Shown here in pieces: positions 43,246 to 52,281 of a stretch of DNA of 64,000 nt. Both the position numbers and the translations under genes were made by a program. The stretch is from JAAXHF01 sp963665955 (lineage in GTDB: Bacteria; Desulfobacterota; Binatia; Bin18). The stretch lies in NCBI GenBank assembly GCA_965231765.1, contig OZ246887.1:2170001-2234000 (forward strand). The letters run 5' to 3'. How positions within the stretch are numbered: position 1 is the stretch's first letter; each line of letters begins with the position of its first letter. The notes beneath the pieces were generated by a model, which was not told the origin of the DNA, did not search any database, and saw only the letters and a program-made list of their open reading frames with translations.

Positions 43246-44691
43246 ATGGTAGACCCCTTTGTCGATCTCGATGCAACCGCTCAGGCTGAGCTGGTCCAAA
43301 CAGGCGAGGCATCTCCGCTCGAACTCGTTGATGCTGCCATCAGTCGGCTTGAACAACTCAACCCGCAGCTCAATGCGGTCATTCATCCCCTGTTTGAGAA
43401 AGCCCGTGGGCAGGCGACTGCTGCGGAGCTGCCGACGGGCCCGTTTCGCGGGGTCCCCTTTGTCATGAAAGATCTCATCGGTGGACCGGCAGGTGAACCA
43501 TTGCATAACGGCATGCAACTGCTCAAGAATCTCGGCTATACCTCTCCCCAAGACACCTATCTGTCAGTGAAATTTCGGCAGGCCGGTTTCATTAGCATTG
43601 GGCGGACGAATACGCCCGAGTGGGGTCTCACGGGCACAACAGAACCAGATGCGTATGGTCCCACACACAACCCCTGGAATCTTGCCCATTCCTCGGGGGG
43701 TTCCAGTGGCGGCAGCGCGGCAGCCGTCGCCGCTCGGATAGTCGCCATTGGCCACGGAGGAGATGGCGGTGGCTCGCTACGCATTCCAGCCAGCATGTGT
43801 GGCATCGTCGGTTTGAAGCCGAGTCGTGGACGCGTCTCTTTTGGTCCGGCTCTGGGCGAGGCGTGGGATGGCATGGCAAACGAGGGCGTTATGACACGCT
43901 CGGTCCGAGATATGGCACGCGTACTCGACGTCATGGCCGGACTCATGCCCGGCGATCCGTATAGTGCTCCGTCTCCAGCGCGTCCGTACCGTGAAGAAGT
44001 CGGACAAAACCCCGGACAATTGCGGATCGGGCTCATGCTGCAAACGCCAGGCAATGCCTTTCCTCTACACCCAGCCTGTACAACAGCGGTTGAGCAGGCG
44101 GGCCACCTCTTGGAGTCTCTGGGTCATAGCGTGGAGATCTCACATCCAGCCGCTTATGACGAAACTGAGTGGCTGGGGCACTGGAGTCATGTTGTGCATG
44201 CCCAATCGGCAGTCACAGCCGACGGCATCGCAGCGGCTATTGGCCGCGAAATCCAGCCTCATGAAGTCGAAGCGTACACCTGGCGGTTTATTGAAGAGGG
44301 GCGCAAAATCTCGGTCCGGAGCTATTTAGCCTCCTTCAACTGGCTCCAGGCTTGGACACGCCGAATGGCAAACTGGTGGAGTGACGGTTTTGATCTCTTA
44401 GTCACCCCGACATTAAGTGAACCGCCGCCAGTGTTGGGCGACATGGGTGGCCCGAGTGAAGACACGCTTGCCAAATGGTGGCGTAATATCGCCGTGATTC
44501 CCTTTACTCCCGCAAATAACACGACGGGACAACCAGCCCTCTCGTTGCCCTTGCACTGGACCGCTGATGGGCTCCCAGTCGGCGTGCATTTTGTCCCAGC
44601 CTATGGCCAAGAAGATGTGCTGATCCGGATTGCTTCCCAAATTGAGCAAGCGCAACCGTGGTACGACAAACGTCCGCCAATTTGTGCATGA
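43246..44691 (+). CDS. Amidase signature family protein
   Basis: A 481-residue amidase signature enzyme. The Ser-cisSer-Lys triad is in FVMKDLIGG (Lys), the serine-glycine loop HSSGGSSGGSAAAVAAR, and GGDGGGSLRIPASMCGIVGLKPS (nucleophile Ser). It would hydrolyse a carboxamide to acid plus ammonia or amine. The usual DTGGS motif reads DGGGS here. AAGGAGA precedes the ATG. Its stop is 19 bases before the start of a second amidase in the same direction, implying an operon. Confidence 0.9.
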   Translation: MVDPFVDLDATAQAELVQTGEASPLELVDAAISRLEQLNPQLNAVIHPLFEKARGQATAAELPTGPFRGVPFVMKDLIGGPAGEPLHNGMQLLKNLGYTSPQDTYLSVKFRQAGFISIGRTNTPEWGLTGTTEPDAYGPTHNPWNLAHSSGGSSGGSAAAVAARIVAIGHGGDGGGSLRIPASMCGIVGLKPSRGRVSFGPALGEAWDGMANEGVMTRSVRDMARVLDVMAGLMPGDPYSAPSPARPYREEVGQNPGQLRIGLMLQTPGNAFPLHPACTTAVEQAGHLLESLGHSVEISHPAAYDETEWLGHWSHVVHAQSAVTADGIAAAIGREIQPHEVEAYTWRFIEEGRKISVRSYLASFNWLQAWTRRMANWWSDGFDLLVTPTLSEPPPVLGDMGGPSEDTLAKWWRNIAVIPFTPANNTTGQPALSLPLHWTADGLPVGVHFVPAYGQEDVLIRIASQIEQAQPWYDKRPPICA

Positions 44692-44710
44692 GCAGACAAA
44701 GGCTCTTATC

Positions 44711-46111
44711 ATGACACCATCCAATCTCGTCCAGCTGGGCATCACTGACATTGCGGATTTGATCCGGACCCGCCAAATTTCTCTCGTTGAACTCGTGCAG
44801 AGCTATCTGGAGCGGATCGAAGTCCTCAATCCGACGTTGAATATCTACCTCACCGTCATGGCCGAGGAAGCGCTAAAAGCGGCCGAGGCTGCGGAGCGGG
44901 CGACACGTGAAGAAAGCTCTCTCGGCCCTCTACACGGCATCCCAATCGCCCTCAAAGACAATTACGACGTTGCCGGCATACGTATGACAGCCGGGAGCAC
45001 GTTCTTGCGAGACAACATTGCCGTGGCAGATGCTGAGGTCGTGACCCGCTTACGCCGGGCAGGAGCAATCATCCTCGGCAAGTTGAATATGCATGAATGG
45101 GCGATTGGCGGCACGACCCGCAATCCCCACTATGGCCCGTGCCGGAACCCCTGGGATTCCAGCCGGATTCCGGGCGGCTCCAGCGGCGGCTCGGGCGCGG
45201 CCGTAGCCGCAGATATGGCGCTGGCGACCTTGGGCACAGACACGGGGGGCTCGGTCCGCATTCCAGCTGCTTTAAATGGCATCTGTGGTTTGCGCCCAAC
45301 GGTTGGGCGAGTCAGCAATCGGGGTGTGGTTCCAGTCAGCTGGAGCTTTGATACGGTTGGGCCAATGGCCAGACGCGCCGAGGATGTTGCCTATTTACTG
45401 CAAGTGCTTGCGGGTTATGACCCTGAGGATCTGACTTCTATCGATCAACCGGTCGGGGATTACCTGGCCACTCTGCGCCAAGGCGTGAAAGGGCTCCGCA
45501 TCGGTTTGCTGGGCGGTCACTTTCAGACACAGCCGCAGCCTGCGATTGTCCAGCTCATCACACAAGCAGCCCAGGTCTACGAAGAGTTAGGCGCGCACGT
45601 CGAAGATCTCGCATTGTCAGACGCCGAAATCACCATTGAACGGACAAGCGAAATGCTCCTAGCCGAAGCCGCGTCGTATCATCAGGCCCGGCTGGCTGAG
45701 CGACCAGACGGGTTCGGACCGGACGTGCTGACTCGGCTCCGGATTGGAGCCGGAGTCACAGGAAGTCAGTATGGGCTGAACCGCCAGGAACAACGCCGCT
45801 GGCGACGAGAACTCGACAGAGCTTTTGCGCAGTATGACGTGCTGTTGGCCCCGACGTGTGGCATTCCTGCACCTGTCATCGAAGAGAGTGAAGGCGTCGC
45901 AACCACCCGGCTGCTCACCCGCTTCACCTATCCGTTCAGTTTGGCCGAAGTGCCAGTGATGAATGTCCCGTGTGGGTTCACGAACGGTATGCCAGTTGGT
46001 ATGCAACTGGCCGCATCACACTGGCAGGAAGCCCTGCTGTTACGTATGGCCTGGGCGTATCAGCAAGTGACTGACTGGCACGTGCAGCGGCCTGGGTTGC
46101 CTGCCACGTAG
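44711..46111 (+). CDS. Amidase signature family protein, second
   Basis: A 466-residue amidase resembling GatA and plant-type amidases. The catalytic Lys is in IPIALKDNYDVAG, the cis-Ser in RIPGGSSGGSGAAVA and the nucleophile in GTDTGGSVRIPAALNGICGLRPT. FDTVGPMARRAEDVA is also typical. No GatB or GatC is nearby, so tRNA amidation is unlikely and small-amide catabolism is preferred. ATG at 44711 fits the family start; it follows the first amidase by 19 bases. Confidence 0.88.
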   Translation: MTPSNLVQLGITDIADLIRTRQISLVELVQSYLERIEVLNPTLNIYLTVMAEEALKAAEAAERATREESSLGPLHGIPIALKDNYDVAGIRMTAGSTFLRDNIAVADAEVVTRLRRAGAIILGKLNMHEWAIGGTTRNPHYGPCRNPWDSSRIPGGSSGGSGAAVAADMALATLGTDTGGSVRIPAALNGICGLRPTVGRVSNRGVVPVSWSFDTVGPMARRAEDVAYLLQVLAGYDPEDLTSIDQPVGDYLATLRQGVKGLRIGLLGGHFQTQPQPAIVQLITQAAQVYEELGAHVEDLALSDAEITIERTSEMLLAEAASYHQARLAERPDGFGPDVLTRLRIGAGVTGSQYGLNRQEQRRWRRELDRAFAQYDVLLAPTCGIPAPVIEESEGVATTRLLTRFTYPFSLAEVPVMNVPCGFTNGMPVGMQLAASHWQEALLLRMAWAYQQVTDWHVQRPGLPAT

Positions 46112-46189
46112 AACGGTTTGCACGCGAGCCTGGTTTCTCAAGCAGGGGAAAATGATACAGTCGGCGGCATCCACACGCGGGAGGTTCGT

Positions 46190-47215
46190 ATGGCAACAGC
46201 ATCCATGACCCAAGACCCATCAACGCTTTCAGTCTCATCCAGACGGCGGCTCGGGCAGCCTATTCCACACGAGGGTGAAAATGGACTGTTTAGTCAGCCG
46301 TGGTTTCCAATTTGTCTGTCTAGCGAGGTCCAATCAGGCCAGATCTTAGGCAGCGATTTCCTTGATGGCCGTGTTGTCGTCTTTCGGGGTGAAAGTGGTC
46401 GCGCCCAAGTCTTGAGCGCCTACTGCCCCCATGTTGGGTCCGATCTGTCAGTCGGCGACGTGCAAGGCGATACAATCCGTTGCGCTTTCCATCACTGGCA
46501 GTACGATCAGAGTGGCGTGTGTGTCAAAACCGGTGTTGGTGATCAACCGCCACCAGGTGCGTGTTTATTTAAATTCCCGACCGCCGAACGGTACGGACTC
46601 ATCTGGGCCTTTAACGGGGAAACGCCTTTATTCGATCTGCCTGATTTTCCGTATCCGGATGACGAGCTAGAGCTGAAGATCGAAGCCTTTGATGCGCTGA
46701 TGCCCGTTGATCCATGGGTGATCTGTTGTAACACGCCGGACATCCAGCATATCAAAGCCCTGCATGGCGTGACCTTTGATCAAGAAGATCCAGACGAAGA
46801 CATCGAATGGACCGACCACTCAATGCTGTACGACTTCAAGGGTCGGCATGCCAATGGCGAACCCATTGCGTATCAAGTGGGTATCTTTGGGACGAGCATC
46901 TTCTATCAAAGCAGCGTGTTTGACGGCCGCTGGTTTGGTTGCCTGGCTCCGTTTGGTCTGCCACAGCCCGGTCATACCAAAACCTATATGCTCATCGTAG
47001 TCCGCAAGTCGGATGGCGATGCTGCGTCAAATACAGCTTTTCTAGAATTTGCCATGGACCTGGAGAAGAAGGTTGTCAGGGAAGATATCCCAATTTTACA
47101 AACAATCCGCTTTCAACCCGGTACGCTCACAAAGAGCGACAAAGCACTTGGGAAATTCTTTCAGTATTTGCGCAGCTATCCACGGGCGCATCCGTCAGCG
47201 GAGTTCATTGTGTAG
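46190..47215 (+). CDS. Rieske [2Fe-2S] oxygenase
   Basis: A 341-residue Rieske non-heme iron protein. Cluster ligands are in SAYCPHVGSDLSVGDV and IRCAFHHWQYDQSG. The catalytic domain has NTPDIQHIKALHGVTFD, a likely iron-binding Asp/His motif. It is related to ketosteroid 9-alpha-hydroxylase or phenoxybenzoate-dioxygenase-type proteins. It needs a separate reductase not found here. GGGAGGTTC precedes the ATG. It lies downstream of the amidases and 70 bases upstream of the candidate selenoprotein gene, probably in one transcription unit. Confidence 0.85.
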   Translation: MATASMTQDPSTLSVSSRRRLGQPIPHEGENGLFSQPWFPICLSSEVQSGQILGSDFLDGRVVVFRGESGRAQVLSAYCPHVGSDLSVGDVQGDTIRCAFHHWQYDQSGVCVKTGVGDQPPPGACLFKFPTAERYGLIWAFNGETPLFDLPDFPYPDDELELKIEAFDALMPVDPWVICCNTPDIQHIKALHGVTFDQEDPDEDIEWTDHSMLYDFKGRHANGEPIAYQVGIFGTSIFYQSSVFDGRWFGCLAPFGLPQPGHTKTYMLIVVRKSDGDAASNTAFLEFAMDLEKKVVREDIPILQTIRFQPGTLTKSDKALGKFFQYLRSYPRAHPSAEFIV

Positions 47216-47285
47216 CCCAGCTGAGCCAGCTTAACCCAGATAGAACAGAGAGATAGGTTTCGAAAAAGAAGTAAAGGAGCCACGA

Positions 47286-48533
47286 ATGGCGCGTCTTGAA
47301 GACATGAATCCTGGCCTTGCCACAGTCCTGCGTAACGTCCCGTGTCCGGAGTTTAGCTCCCAACCCTGGGTTGAGGGGCCTCCACTGTCACAGCGACGGA
47401 TTGCGATTATTTCTACAGCCGGCCTGCATCGCTCAGACGACCGTCCGTTCGGCATGCCCTCAGCGACAGCTCCGGGTATGCCAACAGACTATCGGGTCAT
47501 TCCGAGCCAATGTACAGCAAACGACCTCTTCATGAGTCATGTCTCGACCAACTTTGACCGAACCGGCTTTCAGCAAGACTGGAATATTGCCTTTCCTTTG
47601 GATCGCCTGCGGGAACTTGCCGAAGAAGACACGATTGGCAGCCTGGCTGATTTTCACTACTCGTTTATGGGCGCCGCCGATCCTCAAGCGCTCGAACCTT
47701 CAGCCCGCCGGTTAGCCCCGCTCCTCAAGCAAGATCAGGTCGATGGGGTCCTCCTGATCCCGGTTTGACCGATGTGTACACGCGCCGTGGGCGCGCTTGC
47801 GCATTATCTCGAGGACGAAGGTCTACCGACTGTCCAGATCAGCCTGATTCGAGAACATACCGAAAAAATCAAACCGCCCCGCACGCTGTGGGTGCCGTTT
47901 GAATTGGGACGACCGCTCGGAGTGCCGGGCGACGCCGCTTTCCAGACGGAAGTCCTGCGCAGCACCCTGGCTCTATTGGAAACCCCGAGCGGACCAGTGC
48001 TGGCCGATTTTCCGAAAGACGCGCCAACTGCCTCAGACGCTCCAGCTGTTTTGGCGTGTCCGGTGAATTTCCCGGCACCGGTTAAAGACCTGACCGATAC
48101 CGCACGTCTGCAGCAGACCTTCCAACATGAAATCGCCGAATTGCGCTCGTGGTATGATCTGGCCGTCGCCCAGAGAGGGCGCACGACCGCCACAGTCAGT
48201 GGTTTATCGCCTGAAGCGATTGGGACTTTTATCAGCGATTTTCTGACGGACAACATCCCAGATAGTCCCCGCGACGATATGTCTGCCTTGGACGTGCTCA
48301 AACTGGCCGTTGAAGATCTCAAAGCCTATTATTATGAAGCCGTCTCCGCCCAGCCCGGTCAGCAGCATACGGCCAGCACAGCCCTCACCGATTGGTTCTG
48401 GCACCAGACCGCTGCCGGGCAAGTCATGTTCACCCTCCAAGAGCAGGGCAAACACAGAGATGATAGTTCGTGGAAATTGTTCAGTCAGCTTTTATTAATA
48501 CCCCACGCGTATAAGACGGCATCTCCGTATTAA
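47286..48533 (+). CDS. Glycine/sarcosine/betaine/proline reductase selenoprotein B-like protein, candidate selenoprotein
   Basis: A 415-residue protein if UGA at 47766-47768 is read as selenocysteine 161. The part before reads FDRTGFQQDWNIAFPLDRLR, SLADFHYSFMGA and DGVLLIPV; then UGA, then PMCTRAVGALAHYLED and LPTVQISLIREHTEKI in the same frame. GrdB/PrdB reductase subunits have UxxC-T-R at this place (UGTCTRCG in GrdB); here U161-P-M-C164-T-R. A C-terminal helical domain of about 150 residues is unlike GrdB. AAGGAG precedes the ATG. A 6-bp hairpin with GTG loop follows the UGA by 18 nt. Likely a reductive C-N or C-X cleaving or redox protein; substrate unknown. Confidence 0.88.
47781..47795 (+). 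promoter_or_regulatory. Candidate bacterial SECIS hairpin
   Basis: CGCGCC (47781-47786) pairs perfectly with GGCGCG (47790-47795) around a GTG loop. The stem begins 12 nt and the loop 18 nt after the UGA, the same loop distance as in the candidate at 23938. Small loop with G first and this spacing agree with the bacterial SECIS consensus recognised by SelB. Confidence 0.75.
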
Positions 48534-48582
48534 GAGGCTGGAGTCTGAGTACGCCTTTCTACGTTCTGTACAAAAGATGCGT

Positions 48583-48635
48583 GACAATCTGAGGATCAGA
48601 TCTTGACAAATTGTCGTTTGAATCGTCAGATTGTC
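48583..48635. promoter_or_regulatory. Nested inverted repeats with GACAA/TTGTC half-sites
   Basis: GACAATCTGA (48583-48592) is the perfect inverse of TCAGATTGTC (48626-48635), and the palindrome GACAAATTGTC (48605-48615) lies between. Three spaced palindromic elements in a non-coding gap suggest a multi-site operator or a cruciform-prone repeat. A TTGACA -35-like box overlaps the central palindrome (48603-48608) with only a weak -10 candidate. Confidence 0.4.
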
Positions 48636-48702
48636 GAGCCTTTCTCTTTCCCGATCGAAGGAGAGAGCACCCATCTGAGCCTTTTTGTGGTATACAGATG
48701 CT

Positions 48703-48957
48703 ATGGAACCAATTCCAATCAGCTTTAGTATCCTAGTCACGGTTGCCGGTTTCAGCTTTATGGTCTGGACCCAACGAGCCAGTCATAGAGAAACGCTCGA
48801 AATCCTCGGGCAGATAGACGCAAACTCTTCTCGGATTGCTGATCATACCCGCCATATCGCAGACCTGGTGGTCCAGAATGGTCAGGCACTCGCGCGAGTA
48901 GAACCCCTCACTCAGCAAATCTTAACCAGACTGGCTGATGAGAAGGCTACGCACTGA
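48703..48957 (+). CDS. Small membrane-anchored coiled-coil protein
   Basis: An 84-residue protein. Residues 5-25 (ISFSILVTVAGFSFMVWTQ) form one membrane helix at the N-terminus. The remainder is amphipathic (TLEILGQIDANSSRIADHTR, GQALARVEPLTQQILTRL) and likely a coiled coil. No family is recognised. No clear ribosome site is visible. It begins the accessory stretch that contains the IetA/IetS-like pair. Confidence 0.5.
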   Translation: MEPIPISFSILVTVAGFSFMVWTQRASHRETLEILGQIDANSSRIADHTRHIADLVVQNGQALARVEPLTQQILTRLADEKATH

Positions 48958-49035
48958 CGGGGTCCCTGATATCGTGTATCGTGACTGACAGGATCTCGTC
49001 CCGGATATCTTCAGAGAAAGCACACAGGTTTAGTC

Positions 49036-49299
49036 TCAGACCGCACCAATAATAAACAGCCCGGTGTCGAGAAGAATGTCATTACAGCGCTCGCCTAAAG
49101 CGCGTTCGAGATCAGGAATTACCGAGGCTTGGAAAGCCTGCGGCACGTAGATATCAACCGCCGCATCTTCATCCTCATACAGTTCAGCAGCAATCTCTAT
49201 CCGCGCGTCTGGCGAAAACTCCTTGATCAATGCGCTGATTTCAGACAGCTTGGCTTCGAGAAGCGCTTGGTGACTTGGTCCTTTTCCCCTTTTAGACAT
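49036..49299 (-). CDS. Small hypothetical protein
   Basis: An 87-residue protein beginning with SKRGKGPSHQALLEAKLSEI, a helix, followed by strands ARIEIAAELYEDEDAAVDIYVP and a last part DILLDTGLFIIGAV. The alternating pattern suggests a small alpha/beta domain. I do not recognise the family. The ATG at 49299 is a guess, since no good ribosome site is visible; the frame is open 17 codons further upstream. It is divergent from the DUF2283 gene. Confidence 0.45.
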   Translation of the reverse strand: MSKRGKGPSHQALLEAKLSEISALIKEFSPDARIEIAAELYEDEDAAVDIYVPQAFQASVIPDLERALGERCNDILLDTGLFIIGAV

Positions 49300-49459
49300 G
49301 GAAAACCCCGAAAAGCTCGGCTGTCCTGAGAGAAGATTGAGCGCGTACAAAATCCATATGCTTGTGTGTAGGCAGTGGAGAAGAAGCTGTCAACGCTAAC
49401 CGGGTTTGAGATCCAGCGTCTCCGTTGTAGATCATCAGAGAGAAAGACAAGGCCAGCCC

Positions 49460-49690
49460 ATGACGAAACTAAAAATGACATATTTTGCAAACGAAGACAT
49501 ATTGCACCTGGTGATTATTGGGGAAGGCGAAGCGAATAGTGTGGAGTTCAGCCCCAATATTACGGTAGAGCTAAGCGAGAATGGGGGGGTCATCGGGACC
49601 GAGATTGTTAATGCGACCGCTTATGTGGAAAATTCGATCCGAGAAGTCATGCAAGCCAATCTGCCGAATCTCAATTGCGCTGAAAAGTAG
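49460..49690 (+). CDS. DUF2283 family protein
   Basis: A 76-residue protein matching DUF2283: an opening strand pair MTYFANEDILHLVIIGE, then NSVEFSPNITVELSENGGVIGTEIVNA. This small beta-rich domain usually accompanies DUF4258 or other toxin-antitoxin-like genes, and its function is undefined. No DUF4258 partner is seen next to it. The ATG at 49460 is chosen as the domain start. It lies 146 bases from the end of the IetS-like gene, which converges. Confidence 0.7.
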   Translation: MTKLKMTYFANEDILHLVIIGEGEANSVEFSPNITVELSENGGVIGTEIVNATAYVENSIREVMQANLPNLNCAEK

Positions 49691-49836
49691 CTGGGGTCGC
49701 TCCTTGAGAGGCATTGATGAAAGGCTTTTAGAAAACTGGGCTTTATTTTGTATCTGCTCACTCACCGCCTTGATGGGGGTCTCAAGCAAACCGGATCGCC
49801 TTCACGATTGAACATCTGTCTGGATCGGTAAATCGA

Positions 49837-52263
49837 TTAGACTGGTAATCGGGGTATACAAGTCAATATCAGTCTCTGGCGTTTCAATAGATACAATAAG
49901 GGCATAGCGTGCTTTCCGGGTCCAGCCTCCCAAATGCTGACCTCTTTCCACCAGCCTGTGACCGGGTACACAGCTAATACTCCACAATTTGCAAGTTCGG
50001 CCGCTGTACCAGTCCAGGTATCAGAATGGATCGAGCCTTTGCTGCGGAGCTGCTTGCCGATCTCCCAATTCCGATCATCTCTATCATTTTCAACTTTGTC
50101 TTCATCCTCGCCCCACGCTTCCTTACTCAGAGACTTATGGAAGGCCATTTCTGTCTGAAGTGGTTTCTTGACATCGAACCGAAGACCGAAGGATTGATAG
50201 CGATGCTTGCGAATCCATCCCCGTCTTCCAGGACTTGGTTCGATGAAGTAGGAAAGCGTTACCCGCATGCGTACGTCTGCTCCACCAATGTCCTGTAGAA
50301 CCTGAGTAGGCCACGGCAACCTGTGGAGATGCATGTCCTTGGTTTTGACTTTGTTTCCAACTTTCTCAAATGGCTGAAGCTCTCCTTGAATGATCAGAGT
50401 GGCTGCATTTGAGACACTCCAAATAGCCGATTGCAAGTTCGGCACACCATAGCCGTAGCAGCGGAGACGATCATGTCGTGAAGCGTTGGGAAACTCGTTG
50501 AGCATACCGTCGGTCCATCGGGCAGAATGAACTAATAAACCGCGAACAGTTTCAGGCCAAAGGTCGGGATAGTGGGACCAGATAATAGCCGCGTAGCGAG
50601 CGGCAAGCGCTGTGGCTGCACTCGTATCACTCGTCGTCGTGAGCAACGCTCCAGTAGCACTGACTCGCGTCGTGAGAAGCGAGAGGTCGTCAACATGATC
50701 AGCTCGCTGCGTCGACGGGTCGATGGCAGTATTTCCCCCTTCCATCACAATGTCTGGTTTGAAAGGCCACGACTTATCGTCCCAGACATTCGAGGTACGG
50801 CTGGCTGGGCTCAACTGTCCTGATAGACCAATAGGCAACCATCCATCGTAATCAGGCTGACGGATCGTGACCCGGTCAGTATAAGCACCGACCGTAAGAG
50901 CATTCCAAGCCTGAGCAGGGTCTTCAACTCCTTCCACTTGATTTCGATCAGGATATTCATGTTGGTTCTCAAGAGGGACATTTCCTGCAGATATAAGAAT
51001 AAGCCGTTTCTGTGCATCCTCTTCTCCGGCCGTCGAGCAGATCTGATCAATTGCTCCTGACCACGATGAAGGAAAACCCTCATCACGACCATCTGCTGTA
51101 ATAGCGAGGCAAAATGCCCTTTGACTCCTTTCCGACGCAGCAATCTCCACTCGGGAGACAGCCTGTGAAGTGATTTCACCATAAAGGTCTGGATCATTTG
51201 CTCCATGGTCAGGAAGAATCTTGACCGATTCCAGCCGATGTCGAAGCATTACCGGTTCGTTGCTATCCAGCAGCGTCGTTAAACAGCCATACAGTGCCAA
51301 GCCCGCCATCTCCGTTCCATGACCTTTGGAATCGTTCGGTAACCAGCTCGGATCAACTGCCAGCACATGATTCTCATCAAAGGCAAATTCAAGGAGCGGG
51401 TGGCCTCGATTGACACCTGTATCCAAATGACACACAGCTGGAACGTTTTCGGAAGGTTGCTGAGTGCGAGACCGAGCCTCTTCAACAAATTCAGCCTGGT
51501 CGCGCGGCGGAAGCTGTAGAAACTCACCAGGAAGGATCTTGGCCAGCCGCAGTTCGGCAAGAACGTCGAACAAGTTCTCAACCGCTGTGAACTGTTTGAT
51601 GGTACCGCGCGCTAACAATACACGGCGTTCGGGGAAGTGAAGCTCACGATGGCCGACTGCCATTCCGGCAACCTGTGCTCACTCTCGAAATACATCCGAT
51701 ACATCGTGAGGGTTTGTCGCTCCCTGAAGCCAGACCTCCCACCAATGTGCTTCGTCCTTATCCTCGGGGAACTCACCCGCATCTGTCCAAAATGACTCAA
51801 GTGCAGCTAGTTGAATCTGACCAATGCTCTCGGCAAGATTTTTGTTCTTCGGCTTTCCAGATCGCAGGTCGTCCTCAGTGCAATATGCTTCAAACTTGCG
51901 GACGAAGGATGCTACCTTGCCTTGTGGCACGAACACCGTGGCATGCATCACGCCATCAACAATACGTGAGTTGCGAAGTTCTATCTTACTTTGCCGGGAC
52001 TCAAGGCTTTGCAGCCACAATTTGAACTCAGGGTTACTCTGAAAGTGGAAGACATCTCCTTTCGGATTTTCCCCTTGTTGGTTGTCCTCAGACACTTCCC
52101 TCGCTTGCTGCTCGGCAGCACAGAGTTCTTTGATAAGTTTTGCGCTATGGGCAACACGGTCGCGGGGCGGTACTTTAAATTCTCCAGTCCGCACTTTACG
52201 TGGATATGTGTAGTGTTCAGTCGCTGCTGTCTTTTTTGGAAAAAGGTGCCTGAGTTCGTCCAT
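49837..52263 (-). CDS. ietS: IetS-like subtilisin-family protease, interrupted by in-frame TGA
   Basis: An 808-codon frame encoding an S8 protease, broken by TGA at 51679-51681 (codon 195). The first part has the family's PPRDRVAHSAKLIKEL, SLESRQSKIELRNSR and WTDAGEFPEDKDEAHWWEVWL. After the TGA come FPERRVLLARGT, the Asp motif VCHLDTGVNRGHP, the His motif SKGHGTEMAG and the Ser motif TSDTSAATALAARYAA. It is paired with the AAA ATPase 18 bases upstream, as in ietAS toxin-antitoxin/defence modules. The UGA lies in a linker with no Cys motif, so I read it as a nonsense mutation or sequence error. Confidence 0.75.
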
Positions 52264-52281
52264 GAAGTGAGTGCTACTCCG

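Noticed and set aside
1517..51681. Genetic code change with UGA as a sense codon (Trp or Gly)
   Set aside because: Many intact genes in the window end with UGA at the expected family C-terminus, for example the aminotransferase, the CMD gene and MazF-type antitoxin. Trp codons are UGG.
51660..51681. IetS UGA as selenocysteine
   Set aside because: A loose hairpin follows, but the position is an interdomain linker reading FRE-UGA-AQVAG, without Cys, and no selenoprotein of this family is known to me.
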